A stretch of 64,000 nt of DNA, taken from positions 1,178,001-1,242,000 of the forward strand of contig JAHBXF010000001.1 in NCBI GenBank assembly GCA_019636615.1. The letters run 5' to 3'. Positions 44,152 through 53,735 of this stretch are shown piece by piece. A model generated the notes under the pieces. The model saw only the letters and a list, made by a program, of their open reading frames with translations, was not told the DNA's origin and did no database searches. Origin of the DNA: Phycisphaeraceae bacterium. Its GTDB lineage: Bacteria; Planctomycetota; Phycisphaerae; Phycisphaerales; UBA1924. Position numbers and translations under genes: made by a program. Each line of letters starts with the position of its first letter. Position 1 is the first letter of the stretch.

Positions 44152-44454
44152 ATGCCCACGTACGTCTATGAAATCCTCGACAAGAAAGGCCAGCCCACCG
44201 GCGAGACCTTCGAGATCATCCAGTCGATGAAAGACGACGCCCTCGTGAAGCACCCGCAGACCGGCCAGCCCGTCCGCCGCGCCATCGTGGCGCCCGCCAT
44301 CGCCGAGAAATGGTCGGACATGAAGTCCAAGAGCGCGCTCTCGAACAAAAACCTCGAGCGCATGGGCTTCACCAAGTATGAGCGCAAGGGCAAGGGCTAC
44401 ATGGAACGCACCGCCGGCGACTTCGGCCCCCGCACGCTCGGCGGCGGCGACTGA
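44152..44454 (+). CDS. FmdB-like protein lacking the zinc cysteines
   Basis: The 100-residue protein opens MPTYVYEILDKKGQPTGETF and continues FEIIQSMKDDALVKHPQTGQ then PVRRAIVAP. This follows the FmdB zinc-ribbon pattern (YxYxCxxCGxxFE, QSM, L..CPxCG, RR), with each expected Cys replaced. The later part (KSALSNKNLERMGFTKYERK) is unlike short FmdB proteins. It may be a structural derivative that has lost metal binding. ATG 44152. Confidence 0.65.
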   Translation: MPTYVYEILDKKGQPTGETFEIIQSMKDDALVKHPQTGQPVRRAIVAPAIAEKWSDMKSKSALSNKNLERMGFTKYERKGKGYMERTAGDFGPRTLGGGD

Positions 44455-44462
44455 CAGCCCCC

Positions 44463-45821
44463 TCACCCCGCGCGCCGAGACTCGGCCGGCGAGAGGTGGC
44501 TCCCCTCGATCACCACCATCGGTGTCTTGCCCGCCACCGTCTGCACCAGCGTGTCGGTATACTCGATGTGCGCCGTCGCCAGGCTCGGGTGGATCTTGTG
44601 CATCAACGCGTGGATCGACGCCGTCGTCGCGCGTTCATCCACCCCCGGCGCCACCACCTTCAGCGTGATCTCGCCCGCGCGGCTCACCACCTGGAACCGC
44701 TGCACCCCGGGCACCGTGCGCACCGAATGCTCGAACGCCACCGAGTGCACCTTTGTGCCGTCCGAGAGCGTCACGAAACTCAGGCTCTTGCCCACGATCC
44801 GCGAGACACGCGTCAGCGTGGGCCCTTCATCTCCCGCCACCGGCATCACCTCGTCGCCGATCTCGTACCGCATCAGCGGGAACTTCTTCGGGAACAGGCT
44901 CGTGATGCGCAGCACACGCCCGCCCGTGGGGCCGGCCTCGCCCGGCTCAAAGATGTAACTGCGCCAGAAGAGATCGAACCGGCCCACGCCCTGCGCCGCC
45001 GGCGACGAATACCCCATCACGCCCGTTTCGACAGACCCGTACTCCATGCAGCACCGGCACCCCAGCACCCGGTTCACCCACTCGGCAGAATCATCGAACG
45101 GGAACGACTCGCCCGTGCCCAGCGCCATCTTCAGGCCCAGCGCGTGCAGTTCGGGCGCGCGGTCTTCGTTGGCGCGGCAGAAATAATCCAGCGCGCTGCT
45201 GTAGCAGATCATGTATTTCGGCCGGTAACGCAGCATCTCGTCGCAGGCATGACGTAGTTTCGCGGTGTCCAGTTGATACGCCGAGAATCGGTAATAGCCC
45301 AGCAGCGAATCTTTCAGCACCCGCAGGCGGGCGTTCACCTTGCCCTTGAACCCCGCGCCCAGAAGGTGGCTGTGGCCCCAGATCATGAAGAGTTTGTCGT
45401 GCGGCTCGACACCGTACCACGAACGCCCGAGCCACCGATCCGGCACCGAGTTCGACGCCTCCTCTTTCCAAAACGGGAACGTCGTAGGCTCGCCCGTTGA
45501 GCCCCCGGTCGTGAAACTGAAGTCCTGCGGCCGCGTGGGGTCGGTCAGGCGGGGCATCTCGGTCTGCACCATCCGCTTCGTGATCGGCGGCACCCGCTCG
45601 ATGAACTCTTCGATGCTGCGGAACCGCTCGGGGGCACGCCCGCTCGTCACCAGATCGATGTACGCCGGGATGGTCCGCTGCTGGTACGCCCAGTTCTCAT
45701 TCAGGCGCTCCAACTGCCACGCCGCCACCCGCGCGGCGTCCTCCGCGTTCGCGTAGCCCTGCGCCCGCTCGTTGCGCTGCGCGACAATGCGCCGGCTGCG
45801 GATGTGTGAGATCAGTCCCAT
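44463..45821 (-). CDS. Adenylate-forming ligase, PaaK/CapK-like
   Basis: The 452-residue product has the AMP-binding loop FSFTTGGSTGEPTTF near residue 110, the acyl-adenylate motif CMEYGSVETGVMGYSS near 275 and the hinge/end region LMRYEIGDEVMP ... RIVGKSLSFV. This is the layout of phenylacetate-CoA-ligase-like and CapK proteins involved in surface polysaccharide or aryl-acid activation. The substrate is unknown. ATG 45821 is chosen. It lies 138 bases downstream of lpxC on the same strand. Confidence 0.8.
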   Translation of the reverse strand: MGLISHIRSRRIVAQRNERAQGYANAEDAARVAAWQLERLNENWAYQQRTIPAYIDLVTSGRAPERFRSIEEFIERVPPITKRMVQTEMPRLTDPTRPQDFSFTTGGSTGEPTTFPFWKEEASNSVPDRWLGRSWYGVEPHDKLFMIWGHSHLLGAGFKGKVNARLRVLKDSLLGYYRFSAYQLDTAKLRHACDEMLRYRPKYMICYSSALDYFCRANEDRAPELHALGLKMALGTGESFPFDDSAEWVNRVLGCRCCMEYGSVETGVMGYSSPAAQGVGRFDLFWRSYIFEPGEAGPTGGRVLRITSLFPKKFPLMRYEIGDEVMPVAGDEGPTLTRVSRIVGKSLSFVTLSDGTKVHSVAFEHSVRTVPGVQRFQVVSRAGEITLKVVAPGVDERATTASIHALMHKIHPSLATAHIEYTDTLVQTVAGKTPMVVIEGSHLSPAESRRAG

Positions 45822-45959
45822 AGTGCTCCCTCGCGAAGCGTACGTCACCCGCTCCGGTTCATCATCATCGGCTGTCGGCGTACACGCCTTGGGGCATGGC
45901 CTATCTGCGAGCGCCCAAGCCCCCATTTCTCCCGCGGGTGATCGTTCCCGGCCGCGCGA

Positions 45960-46847
45960 TCAGAACGCACAACCCCCTCGGCCGGGGGTGTTCGCCAGCA
46001 GGGCGCGGCAGAACTCGTGCGTGAGCGCATGCCCCGACCGAACGGCGCGCACGTCTGCCCTGGGCCACGCGCCCAGCAGCGACATGTCCCCGATCAGGTC
46101 AAGCAGTTTGTGGCGCGCCGCCTCGTCGGCCATGCGCCACGCCTGCCCCACCGGCACTCCGTCGCCCCCCACCACGATCATGTCGCTGGCGGATAGGTGG
46201 CCAAAGAGCCCGGCACGCTGCGCGGCCTGCGCCTCGTGAAGCATCGAAAACGTGCGCGCCGGGGCGATGCCGCGGGCGAACTCCGCCGCGCCGCCATCCC
46301 AGTGCGCTCGCTGGCGGCCCAGCGGCGAGCCCGCCCCATAGTCAAGAACATACCCCAGCGAAAACCCGTCGTCGTCTCGCGGCGTTGCCGTGATCTCGCC
46401 CCCCCCGGCATCGCGCACGGTGAGCGCCCCGCCGAGCGTGATCAGCGCGGGCGCACCCGCCGCAGGCGCCAGGCGCGGCATCAAAGCCTCGACAAAGCCC
46501 ATCGAAGAACCATCGAGGATCGGCGCCTCGCACCCGTCGAGTTCGACTACCGCATCACGCACGCCCAGCCCGGCCAGCGCGCTCAGCACGTGCTCGACCG
46601 TGGCCGCGCACGATTCGCCCACCGCCAGCGCCGTGTGCCGCAGCGGGAACCCCGCGGGCACGCCCGGCAGCCGGGCCGGCCCGCCGAGCACCGCGCCGGT
46701 GTGCGCCCGCACGGCGGGCATGCCGGGAAGGTCTACCCGGCGCAGGCTCACGCCCTCGCCACTCGGTGCCGGGCAATAACGCACCGCGGTGTGCTGACCT
46801 GAAAAAAGCGCCACGCCGCGCACCCACCCGGTGGGGCCGGTAAGCAT
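45960..46847 (-). CDS. lpxC: UDP-3-O-acyl-GlcNAc deacetylase
   Basis: The 295-residue product catalyses the committed step of lipid A synthesis in the cytosol. Zinc-binding segments are VEHVLSAL with His86 and RHKLLDLIGD with His246 and Asp250, followed by the catalytic-type His273 in SGHALTHE. APILDGSSMGFVEA and ARTFSM are also typical. ATG 46847. It lies 44 bases downstream of lpxD, so the two are one operon. Confidence 0.92.
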   Translation of the reverse strand: MLTGPTGWVRGVALFSGQHTAVRYCPAPSGEGVSLRRVDLPGMPAVRAHTGAVLGGPARLPGVPAGFPLRHTALAVGESCAATVEHVLSALAGLGVRDAVVELDGCEAPILDGSSMGFVEALMPRLAPAAGAPALITLGGALTVRDAGGGEITATPRDDDGFSLGYVLDYGAGSPLGRQRAHWDGGAAEFARGIAPARTFSMLHEAQAAQRAGLFGHLSASDMIVVGGDGVPVGQAWRMADEAARHKLLDLIGDMSLLGAWPRADVRAVRSGHALTHEFCRALLANTPGRGGCAF

Positions 46848-46891
46848 GCACGGGCCGCCGATGTGATCAAACGCGGTTGACGCGTGCGCGT

Positions 46892-47944
46892 TCAGAGAAT
46901 GGCCTCGCCGCGCTTGTCGCCCTGACGGCGCTTGCCGAGTTTGCGCAGGAAGCCGTAGATGCGCCGCCATTCAGAGACCGGCCCCGCGGGAGAGCCCATA
47001 TAGACCGAGCCGGGCGGCACATCGTTGATGACCCCCGCGTACGCGCCGATCTTCGAGCCCGCGCCGACTTCCAGCCCGTCGCCCACGGCCACGCGGCCGC
47101 CCAGCACCACGCCATCACCCAGGGTCACCGACCCCGCCAGGCCCACCTGCCCGCAGATGATGCAGCAGCGGCCCACGCGGCAGTTGTGTCCGATCTGCAC
47201 AAGGTTGTCGATCTTGGTGCCGTCGCCGATCGTCGTCGCGCCGAACTTGCCTCGATCGACGCACGAGTTGGCACCGATCTCAACCCCATCGCCGATCACC
47301 ACGTTGCCGATGTGCGGGATCTTCATCAGCCCGCGCCCGTCCGGCGAGGGCACATAGCCGAAGCCGTCGGCGCCGATCACCACACCGCTGTGCAGGATGC
47401 ACCCGCGACCCACCACGCAGCGCGCCATGACGTGAACGCCGGGGTAGAGAACCGTCCCATCACCCACGCGCGCCCCCGCGCCGAGGGTGACGCCCGCGTG
47501 CAGCACCACGCCGTGGCCCACGGCCGCGCCGGCCTCGACCACGCACCCCGCGCCGATCGACGCCGTGGGGTCTATGGTCGCGCTCTCGCTCACCGTCGCC
47601 AGCCGGTGAACGCCCGGCGGCGTGCCCGGCTGCGGTGGCGCAAACAACGTCAGCGCGGCGACCATGGCGACATCCGCATTGGCCACCACCAGCAGCGCAC
47701 GCCCACCCCCCACGTCCCCCGCCGCCTCGTCTGCCATCAGAGACGCCAGGGGCACCTTGTGCGATACCAGCGCCGCCGAGGCGCCGCTCGTGCGCCACGC
47801 CGCGGCGAACCTGTCGTCGCGAACAAACGTCAGCGTGCCGGGGCCGGCCTGATCGAGGGCTTCAAGCCCGGTGATCTGCAGGTCAGACGGGCCCACGAGT
47901 CGGGCTCCGACGAGTTCAGCGAGTTGGCCTGTCGAAATGTTCAC
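46892..47944 (-). CDS. lpxD: UDP-3-O-acylglucosamine N-acyltransferase
   Basis: The 350-residue product performs the third lipid A step. An N-terminal LpxD domain (ITGLEALDQAGPGTLTFVRD) precedes a left-handed beta-helix with hexapeptide repeats. The catalytic His-type segment is IGADGFGYVPSPDGRGLMKI then PHIGNVVIGD. The helix continues VDRGKFGATTIGDGTKIDNL and QIGHNCRVGRCCIICGQVGL. The start is GTG 47944, placed at the family's usual N terminus. Between skp and lpxC. Confidence 0.95.
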   Translation of the reverse strand: MNISTGQLAELVGARLVGPSDLQITGLEALDQAGPGTLTFVRDDRFAAAWRTSGASAALVSHKVPLASLMADEAAGDVGGGRALLVVANADVAMVAALTLFAPPQPGTPPGVHRLATVSESATIDPTASIGAGCVVEAGAAVGHGVVLHAGVTLGAGARVGDGTVLYPGVHVMARCVVGRGCILHSGVVIGADGFGYVPSPDGRGLMKIPHIGNVVIGDGVEIGANSCVDRGKFGATTIGDGTKIDNLVQIGHNCRVGRCCIICGQVGLAGSVTLGDGVVLGGRVAVGDGLEVGAGSKIGAYAGVINDVPPGSVYMGSPAGPVSEWRRIYGFLRKLGKRRQGDKRGEAIL

Positions 47945-48004
47945 GCGATCTTCATGGTACGGCCGGCACCCCTCACCCCAACCCAGACTTTCACCCCGCC
48001 GCGC

Positions 48005-48673
48005 TCAGTTGCGCGGGCGTGCGAGTTCCGCCGAATAGGCGTTGTTCATCTGGGTCAGCAGCGCATCGGTCACGTCGAGCGAGTCGTTGGCGTAGATGAT
48101 GCGCTTGCGCTGGATGATGTCGTTGTATTCCTCGTTCGTGCCCGCGCGCGGCAGGCGGATGGCGCGGTCGTCGAGGTAGATCATGTCGAAGCCCTCGCGC
48201 CGTGCGAAGTTGCCCGCGGCATCCTGCACCTTGGTGTACAGGTCCATCAGAATATCGCCGTTTTCAAGGTTGATCAGTTGCTGGTACGCCTTCGCCCGCG
48301 CCTCCAGCGTGGCGCGAAGTTCGAACTGCTCGGCCAGCCGCTCGCTGCGACGCTTCACGTCCGTCCGCGGGATCACGTCCTTGAGTTCGGTCTCGATGTC
48401 GCGGATCTGCGATTCGAGTTGCTTGAGACGGTCGGCCAGCGCGGCCCCGCGCGCCTGCACCGCTTCGTTGCGGGCCTTGAGTTCGTCCAGGCTGTTCATC
48501 AGTTTGCCGATGTCAACGATGCCGATCCGCGTGGGCTGGGCCACAACCTCGACACGAACACCGGGAACAGCGACGCTGTGAAGAGCCATGCCCGAAAGAA
48601 CGGCCGCGGCAAGAATCGCAGCAGTCGTCGCAGCGCGGGTGCCGAACGAGAACGGAATGCGGGGGGTGGTCAT
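48005..48673 (-). CDS. skp: Skp/OmpH-family periplasmic chaperone
   Basis: The 222-residue product has an N-terminal signal/anchor (TTAAILAAAVLSGMALHSVA). Then comes the OmpH start IGIVDIGKLMNSLDELKARN and a long coiled coil (ADRLKQLESQIRDIETELKD ... RRSERLAEQFELRATLEARA). Skp holds unfolded outer-membrane proteins for BamA. ATG 48673 gives the shortest n-region. Its place just before lpxD is the classic bamA-skp-lpxD order, here with one gene inserted between bamA and skp. Confidence 0.85.
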   Translation of the reverse strand: MTTPRIPFSFGTRAATTAAILAAAVLSGMALHSVAVPGVRVEVVAQPTRIGIVDIGKLMNSLDELKARNEAVQARGAALADRLKQLESQIRDIETELKDVIPRTDVKRRSERLAEQFELRATLEARAKAYQQLINLENGDILMDLYTKVQDAAGNFARREGFDMIYLDDRAIRLPRAGTNEEYNDIIQRKRIIYANDSLDVTDALLTQMNNAYSAELARPRN

Positions 48674-48782
48674 AGGGAAATGATAGGGGGTTTGCGCCGC
48701 GTGTCCGACCACTCGGCACCTCACCCCCGCCCGTAACTCGCCACCACCGCCAGCACCAAACCCACACCTGACGGCCTCTTCT

Positions 48783-48930
48783 TGGGTGGCACAGGCTCTG
48801 ACCTGTGTACTTCTCTTTTCCTCATGGCCATGTGTTCAAGCGGGTCCGCACAGAGGATCAAGCCCGCCGAACAGGCTCAAGGAATGCGCCGCGTGGCCCG
48901 GCACCACCCCTCACGCGGCATCAACGCCTC
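48783..48930 (+). repeat. Dispersed hairpin repeat family, copy C
   Basis: The hairpin CACAGG-CTCTGA-CCTGTG at 48790-48807 is followed by the pyrimidine tail TACTTCTCTTTTCCT, then CATGGCCATGTGTTCAA. The last 17 bases are identical in copy D. A later stretch (GCGTGGCCCGGCACCACC) also resembles the tail of copy D. No gene is supported in 48674-49105. Confidence 0.75.
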
Positions 48931-49105
48931 GCCAACCACGTTGACAACGCGGCACGATCCACGAATACCACGCCTCCGGTGCGACCGAAATCGAAGGCTC
49001 TTCAACGACTTCGATGCGCCCTCAGCCCTCGTGCTCCGCGCCCGCACCCCCGAACGCCGAATCACCATCCCATCGATTCTTTGGCCGCGTGCTGCACCCT
49101 CGCTT

Positions 49106-50395
49106 TCAGCCGCAGCATCGCTTGGGATCGAACGGCCCGGGGTCGAACGTCGGTTTTTCTCCGGCCATGAGTTCCGCCAGCAGCCGCGCGGTCGCCGGGG
49201 CGCACTTCAGGCCCGTCATCTGGTGCCCGATGGCCAGCCACAGGTTCTGGTGATGGGGCGAGCGCCCGATGGCGGGCATGCCGTCCGCCAGGCACGGGCG
49301 CAGGCCGGCCCACGGCTGCGGCTCGGCGCGTTCCTGCGGCAAGGCAAGCAGCGAGCGCGCGGCCCGCTCGATGGCCCCCACACGCCGCGCGTTCACCGAG
49401 AGGTCGTCGCCCACGATCTCGAGTGTTCCCGCCAGACGCAGGCGGTCGCGGTGCGGGGTCACAGTCACCTTGCGTTCGCCCAGGCAGATCGAACGGGTCG
49501 GGTGGACCTGCCCGCGGTTGAACTGAAGCGAGTACCCCTTCGCCGCGCGCATGGGAATATTCAAGCCCAGCCGGCGGCCGATACCCGCCGACCAGAACCC
49601 CGCGGCGAGAATGACCTCCCGGGCTTCGATGTCGCCGCGCTGGGTGCGCAGCGTGCGCACCCTGCCGTTCTCGACGACCGCGTCTTCAACGGCGCAATCT
49701 TCAACCACGACCACGCCCGCCCGCCGGGCCTCGTGCCGCAGCCGGTCAACCGCCAGGTTCGGCACGCAGTGGCCATCGCGCGGATAAAACACCGCGCCGA
49801 TCTGCGTGCCGGTCACGATCGGCTCTTCCGCACGCACGCGCTGCGCATCCCACCATTCATAGGCAATGCCCAGCGATCCGGTGTACTCGGCCGAGCGCAG
49901 CGCGCTCTCGCGGCCTTTCTCCGTTTCAACCAGCATCACCAGGCCCCGCCGATCAAAGCCGAAATCGGGCCCTTCCTGCGCGGCGATCGCTTCCCACGCG
50001 TCCACGCTCCAGCGGCACAAGCCCACCAGCGCCGGCGCGTTGGCCGCAAACGTTGACCTTCTTGAAGACCAGAGAAAGACGCCAAGCCAGCGCAGGAACG
50101 ACGGCGAGAGCGACGGACGTATATAGAACGGGCTCTCGGGGTCGAGCATCCACCGCGTGGCCTTCACGGCATACCCGGGCTGCGCCAGCGGGAACGCCAG
50201 CGACGGCGTGAGCCACCCCGCGTTGCCATACGAAGCGCCGCTGCCCACGCGGGATCGATCGAGCACAAGCACGCGACGGCCGCGGCGGGCAAGTTCCAGC
50301 GCGCAGGCCATGCCCACGACGCCCGCCCCGATCACCACGGTGTCGTGCGGGCTGCTGGTGAGTTCGGTGGCGTTCTGGGGTGTGGGGTGCTGCAT
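49106..50395 (-). CDS. FAD-dependent amino-acid oxidoreductase (DadA-like)
   Basis: The 429-residue product has the FAD-binding Rossmann motif DTVVIGAGVVGMACALELAR, the DAO-family RSRVGSGASYGNAGWLTPSL and the C-terminal GLRPCLADGMPAIGRSPHHQ, LWLAIGHQMTGLKCAPATAR. The close resemblance is to D-amino acid dehydrogenases, with a thiO-type glycine oxidase as the alternative. ATG 50395 is chosen because upstream residues are not conserved. It lies between bamA and skp on the same strand, an unusual guest in the envelope cluster. Confidence 0.85.
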   Translation of the reverse strand: MQHPTPQNATELTSSPHDTVVIGAGVVGMACALELARRGRRVLVLDRSRVGSGASYGNAGWLTPSLAFPLAQPGYAVKATRWMLDPESPFYIRPSLSPSFLRWLGVFLWSSRRSTFAANAPALVGLCRWSVDAWEAIAAQEGPDFGFDRRGLVMLVETEKGRESALRSAEYTGSLGIAYEWWDAQRVRAEEPIVTGTQIGAVFYPRDGHCVPNLAVDRLRHEARRAGVVVVEDCAVEDAVVENGRVRTLRTQRGDIEAREVILAAGFWSAGIGRRLGLNIPMRAAKGYSLQFNRGQVHPTRSICLGERKVTVTPHRDRLRLAGTLEIVGDDLSVNARRVGAIERAARSLLALPQERAEPQPWAGLRPCLADGMPAIGRSPHHQNLWLAIGHQMTGLKCAPATARLLAELMAGEKPTFDPGPFDPKRCCG

Positions 50396-50509
50396 GGTGG
50401 CGCGGCCTTGCGGCGCGGGGGGAGTAAGACTGGTGGAAAGGGGGGAGCGGGCGCATGCCCCGCACCGCCGGCGCAACCCGCCGCGCCGGGCAGAACGTCA
50501 AGGGCGAGA

Positions 50510-53008
50510 TCAGTTGAACGGAACGTCGATGCTGAAGGTGAAGAAGCGTTCGCGGTCGGATTCTTCCTTCATGATCGGGAAGCCAAAGTCGAAAGCCAGC
50601 GGCACGGGGCTGAGTTGACGGACGAGGATGCGCAGCCCGAAGCCCACGGAAACCCGGTAGTTGCTCAGCGAAACATCGGTATCCACGGTGCCGCTGTCGA
50701 TAAAGAGCACGCCGGAGAGGAGGTCTTCGTAGAGGGGGTGGCGCAGTTCCGCGCCGGCGAAGAACATGAAGTTGCCGCCGACGGTCCGGTCCGATGGCTC
50801 GCCGTTGTCGTTGCGCACACCCACCGGGGCGACAGCGCGCAGGGCAAACCCGCGGAAGTTCTGGCCGCCCATGTAGAGGCGCTCGTAGAAGGGCACGTCT
50901 TCGGGGTCTTGCGGGATATACGCCACCTTGGTGCTCAGTTGAAGCACGGTGCGGCGCCCCAGCACATCTTCAAAGAGGCGGGCGTAGGTGGAATACTCGG
51001 CCCGCAGCGTGTTGAACGATGACTCGCCGAAGGTCTGGTCGGCGCCCAGTTCGATCTTGGTGCCGCGGCTGGGGAACGACGGGTCGTCGAGGCTGGTGCG
51101 GCCCAGGGTGAAACCCGCCGAGGCGAGCAGCCGGTCGTCGGCGAACTCGAAATACTCTGTCGGAGAACTGGCGTCAATGTCGCTCAGCCCCACCTGCTCC
51201 ACGCGCACGGGGAAGTTGAGGCTCCAGCGCGAACCCAGCCGCTTGCCCACCGAGAAACGGGTGCCCACGCGGTTCTCGTCATACCCGCGGTAGCGACGCG
51301 TGTAGTAATAGCCCGAGACGCTGCCGGAATAGTCGGTCTCGAAGAGGTGCGGATCGGACAGGGCGACGGTATAGACCTGCCGCTCGTTGCCGGGCATCAG
51401 GGAGATGGAGAAGGTCTGGCCCGCGCCGCGGAAAGCCTCGCCGGTGAACAGATCGGCGAAACTCTCCGGGGTGTCGGTGATGTCGAAGTTGCGCTGCGTG
51501 AGGCTGATCGACGCGGCGACGCCCAGGTCTGAACTCACCGCGCCGCCGATGTTGAAACTGCCCGTGTTGGTCTCGTGAACCTCGATGAGCACGTCGCGGA
51601 AGCCGGGGTCTTCTGGCCGTTCGGGCTGCAGCGTGACCTTCACCTCCTGCGGGGGCTGGCTGGCGAAGAGCCGGGAACGGTCGAGCCGGCGGCGGGTGTC
51701 CTCGATCGCCGTGGAATCAAGCGGCCGATCGGGCCGCACGCGCACCTCGCGCCTGATCACGTCGTCCTGCGTCGTGGTGTTGCCCTTGATGACAACCTCG
51801 CCCGTGAGGAACGCCCGCCCCTCGTTGATCACCACCACGATGTCCACCCGGGGCAGGGTCAGGTCGCGCTGCTCGCGCCGGCTCACCGAGGCGTTCACAA
51901 AGCCCATTTTGCCGTAGGCATCTCGCAGCGACTGCAGCGAACGGCGCAGACGCACCTCGCTGTAGACATCGCCGGGCTTGATGCTCATCAGGCCCAGCAC
52001 CTGCTCTACGGTGAAGACCCTCGTGTCGCTCTCGCCGACGAACACAACCTTGACATCGCGCAGCGTGTACGCGGGCCCCTCGTCGATGATGAACGTGACC
52101 ACGGCCTCCCGCCCGTCGGCCGAGGGTGTGACCACCCGGTCGGCACGCACGTCGAGATAGCCGCGGTCGCGGTAATACGCCAGCAGCGAGGCCACGTCGT
52201 CGCTGAGCACCTCGTCGTCGACCTGGCCGCGCCGGAGGATGGGCAGCGATTCGCGCGTGCGGATGGCGGACTTGAGTTCGCGCGCCGAGTATGTGACGTT
52301 GCCCTCGAAGCGGATCTGGCTGATGCGGGTGCGTTCGCCCTCGCGCACCTGAAAGTAGACGTTGCCGTTCTGCTCCAGTTCCTGCTGGTCGATCGAAACG
52401 CGGGCGTTGTAGTAGCCCTTCTCGCGATACGCCGCCTCGATGCGCCGTGCCGCGCGGTCGATCCGCGTCGTATCCAGGGGCGTGCCCACGAGCAGGTCGA
52501 TATACCGCCCAAGTTCCTGGTCAGAGATCGCCTTGTTGCCCACCGTCTGCACGTCGCGGATGATCGGCTGCAGGGCCAGGGTGTATATGACGGAAACCGA
52601 GCCGTCGGCCAGCAACTGGGCCGCGCTCTCCACGCGCCTGAACCGCCCGAGGCGGTTCAGGCGCGACATGTCCTCGTTGACCAACTGCGCCGAGAAGGGC
52701 ATGCCCTCGCGCAGACGCAACTGATTGCGCACGATGTCGCGCGTCTCGGCGTCGATCGCTTCGAGCGGCTTGCCGTCGGGCCCGCGCGTGTCTTCGCTGG
52801 GCCGCAACTCCACCGCCGCCACCGGCCTGCGCTCATAGGGCTCCAGTTCCGGCGGAACCACAAACCGCGTGAGCGCTGGCTGCGACGGGGGCGGCGCGGC
52901 GGGGGGCTGCTCGCCCTCTTGCGCCACCGCGACGTGCGCGCCGCAGACCATCAGCAACGCCGCCGCGCTGCGGGGCCAACTCCTTCGGGGTGTCCAAACG
53001 TGCTTCAC
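50510..53008 (-). CDS. bamA: Outer-membrane protein assembly factor BamA
   Basis: The product is about 832 residues. It has a signal peptide (SWPRSAAALLMVCGAHVAVA), then five POTRA-like repeats (VQTVGNKAISDQELGRYIDL; ISQIRFEGNVTYSARELKSA; AFLTGEVVIKGNTTTQDDVI) and a 16-strand Omp85 barrel. Barrel marks include LYMGGQNFRGFALR, which holds the conserved GGxxxRGF motif of strand 13. The last residues are FTFSIDVPFN, ending in Asn instead of the usual aromatic residue. BamA inserts beta-barrel proteins into the outer membrane. GTG 53008 is chosen because it starts right at the signal peptide. Confidence 0.93.
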   Translation of the reverse strand: MKHVWTPRRSWPRSAAALLMVCGAHVAVAQEGEQPPAAPPPSQPALTRFVVPPELEPYERRPVAAVELRPSEDTRGPDGKPLEAIDAETRDIVRNQLRLREGMPFSAQLVNEDMSRLNRLGRFRRVESAAQLLADGSVSVIYTLALQPIIRDVQTVGNKAISDQELGRYIDLLVGTPLDTTRIDRAARRIEAAYREKGYYNARVSIDQQELEQNGNVYFQVREGERTRISQIRFEGNVTYSARELKSAIRTRESLPILRRGQVDDEVLSDDVASLLAYYRDRGYLDVRADRVVTPSADGREAVVTFIIDEGPAYTLRDVKVVFVGESDTRVFTVEQVLGLMSIKPGDVYSEVRLRRSLQSLRDAYGKMGFVNASVSRREQRDLTLPRVDIVVVINEGRAFLTGEVVIKGNTTTQDDVIRREVRVRPDRPLDSTAIEDTRRRLDRSRLFASQPPQEVKVTLQPERPEDPGFRDVLIEVHETNTGSFNIGGAVSSDLGVAASISLTQRNFDITDTPESFADLFTGEAFRGAGQTFSISLMPGNERQVYTVALSDPHLFETDYSGSVSGYYYTRRYRGYDENRVGTRFSVGKRLGSRWSLNFPVRVEQVGLSDIDASSPTEYFEFADDRLLASAGFTLGRTSLDDPSFPSRGTKIELGADQTFGESSFNTLRAEYSTYARLFEDVLGRRTVLQLSTKVAYIPQDPEDVPFYERLYMGGQNFRGFALRAVAPVGVRNDNGEPSDRTVGGNFMFFAGAELRHPLYEDLLSGVLFIDSGTVDTDVSLSNYRVSVGFGLRILVRQLSPVPLAFDFGFPIMKEESDRERFFTFSIDVPFN

Positions 53009-53187
53009 AGGGAGCGGAGAATAACGCGCCAAACCCCCCGGAGCAAACCCGGCGCGAGAGAAGAAGTCACGGCCCGCAGGGTTGACCCCCCGCCCACAAG
53101 ACCGGCACACTCCCCCGTCACCAGCCCAGACCCCCACGCCCCAGCGACGTAAACTCGCCCCGCCACCGGGCACCCCATCAAGCCGCC

Positions 53188-53706
53188 ATGACGCACCCCC
53201 ACACCACACACGCCCCCACAAGCCCCGCCGGCCCCTCAACAAACCCCGCCGCCGAGGGCAAGCCGCACATCCACCTGTTCACCGACGGCGCGTGCCACGG
53301 CAACCCCGGCCCGGGCGGCTGGGCCTACCTCCTGCGTCACCCGGCCAGCGGCAAAGAACGCGAGGCCAGCGGCGGTGAAGCGCAGACCACCAACAACCGC
53401 ATGGAACTCCTCGCGGTCATCGAGGGGCTGGGCTCGCTCAACCGCCCGTGCCTGGTCGATCTCTATTCAGACTCGCAGTACGTGCTCAAGGGCCTCAACG
53501 AATGGATGGCCGGCTGGAAGCGCAACGGCTGGCGCACCAGCGGCAAGCAGCCCGTCAAAAACCAGGACCTGTGGCGACGCCTGGATGATCTCATCCAGAT
53601 GCACGAACTGCGATTTCACTGGATCAGGGGCCACACCGGCCACCCGGAAAACGAACGCTGCGACGAACTGGCCACGCTCGCAGCGCAGGCCCTGGGGCGC
53701 GGCTGA
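53188..53706 (+). CDS. rnhA: Ribonuclease HI
   Basis: The 172-residue product has the four catalytic acids: Asp in [15 protein letters not shown], Glu in [11 protein letters not shown], Asp in LYSDSQYV and Asp in [24 protein letters not shown] supplies the flexible His. It removes RNA from RNA/DNA hybrids. A 25-residue Thr/Pro N-terminal extension precedes the core. ATG 53188. It converges with nusG, 29 bases between stops. Confidence 0.96.
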   Translation: MTHPHTTHAPTSPAGPSTNPAAEGKPHIHLFTDGACHGNPGPGGWAYLLRHPASGKEREASGGEAQTTNNRMELLAVIEGLGSLNRPCLVDLYSDSQYVLKGLNEWMAGWKRNGWRTSGKQPVKNQDLWRRLDDLIQMHELRFHWIRGHTGHPENERCDELATLAAQALGRG

Positions 53707-53735
53707 AAGCCCGCCGACCGGCCCCGCGCCCGGGC

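Noticed and set aside
46877-48736. Plus-strand open frame of about 620 codons
   Set aside because: It is antisense to lpxD and skp, whose products have unmistakable motifs.
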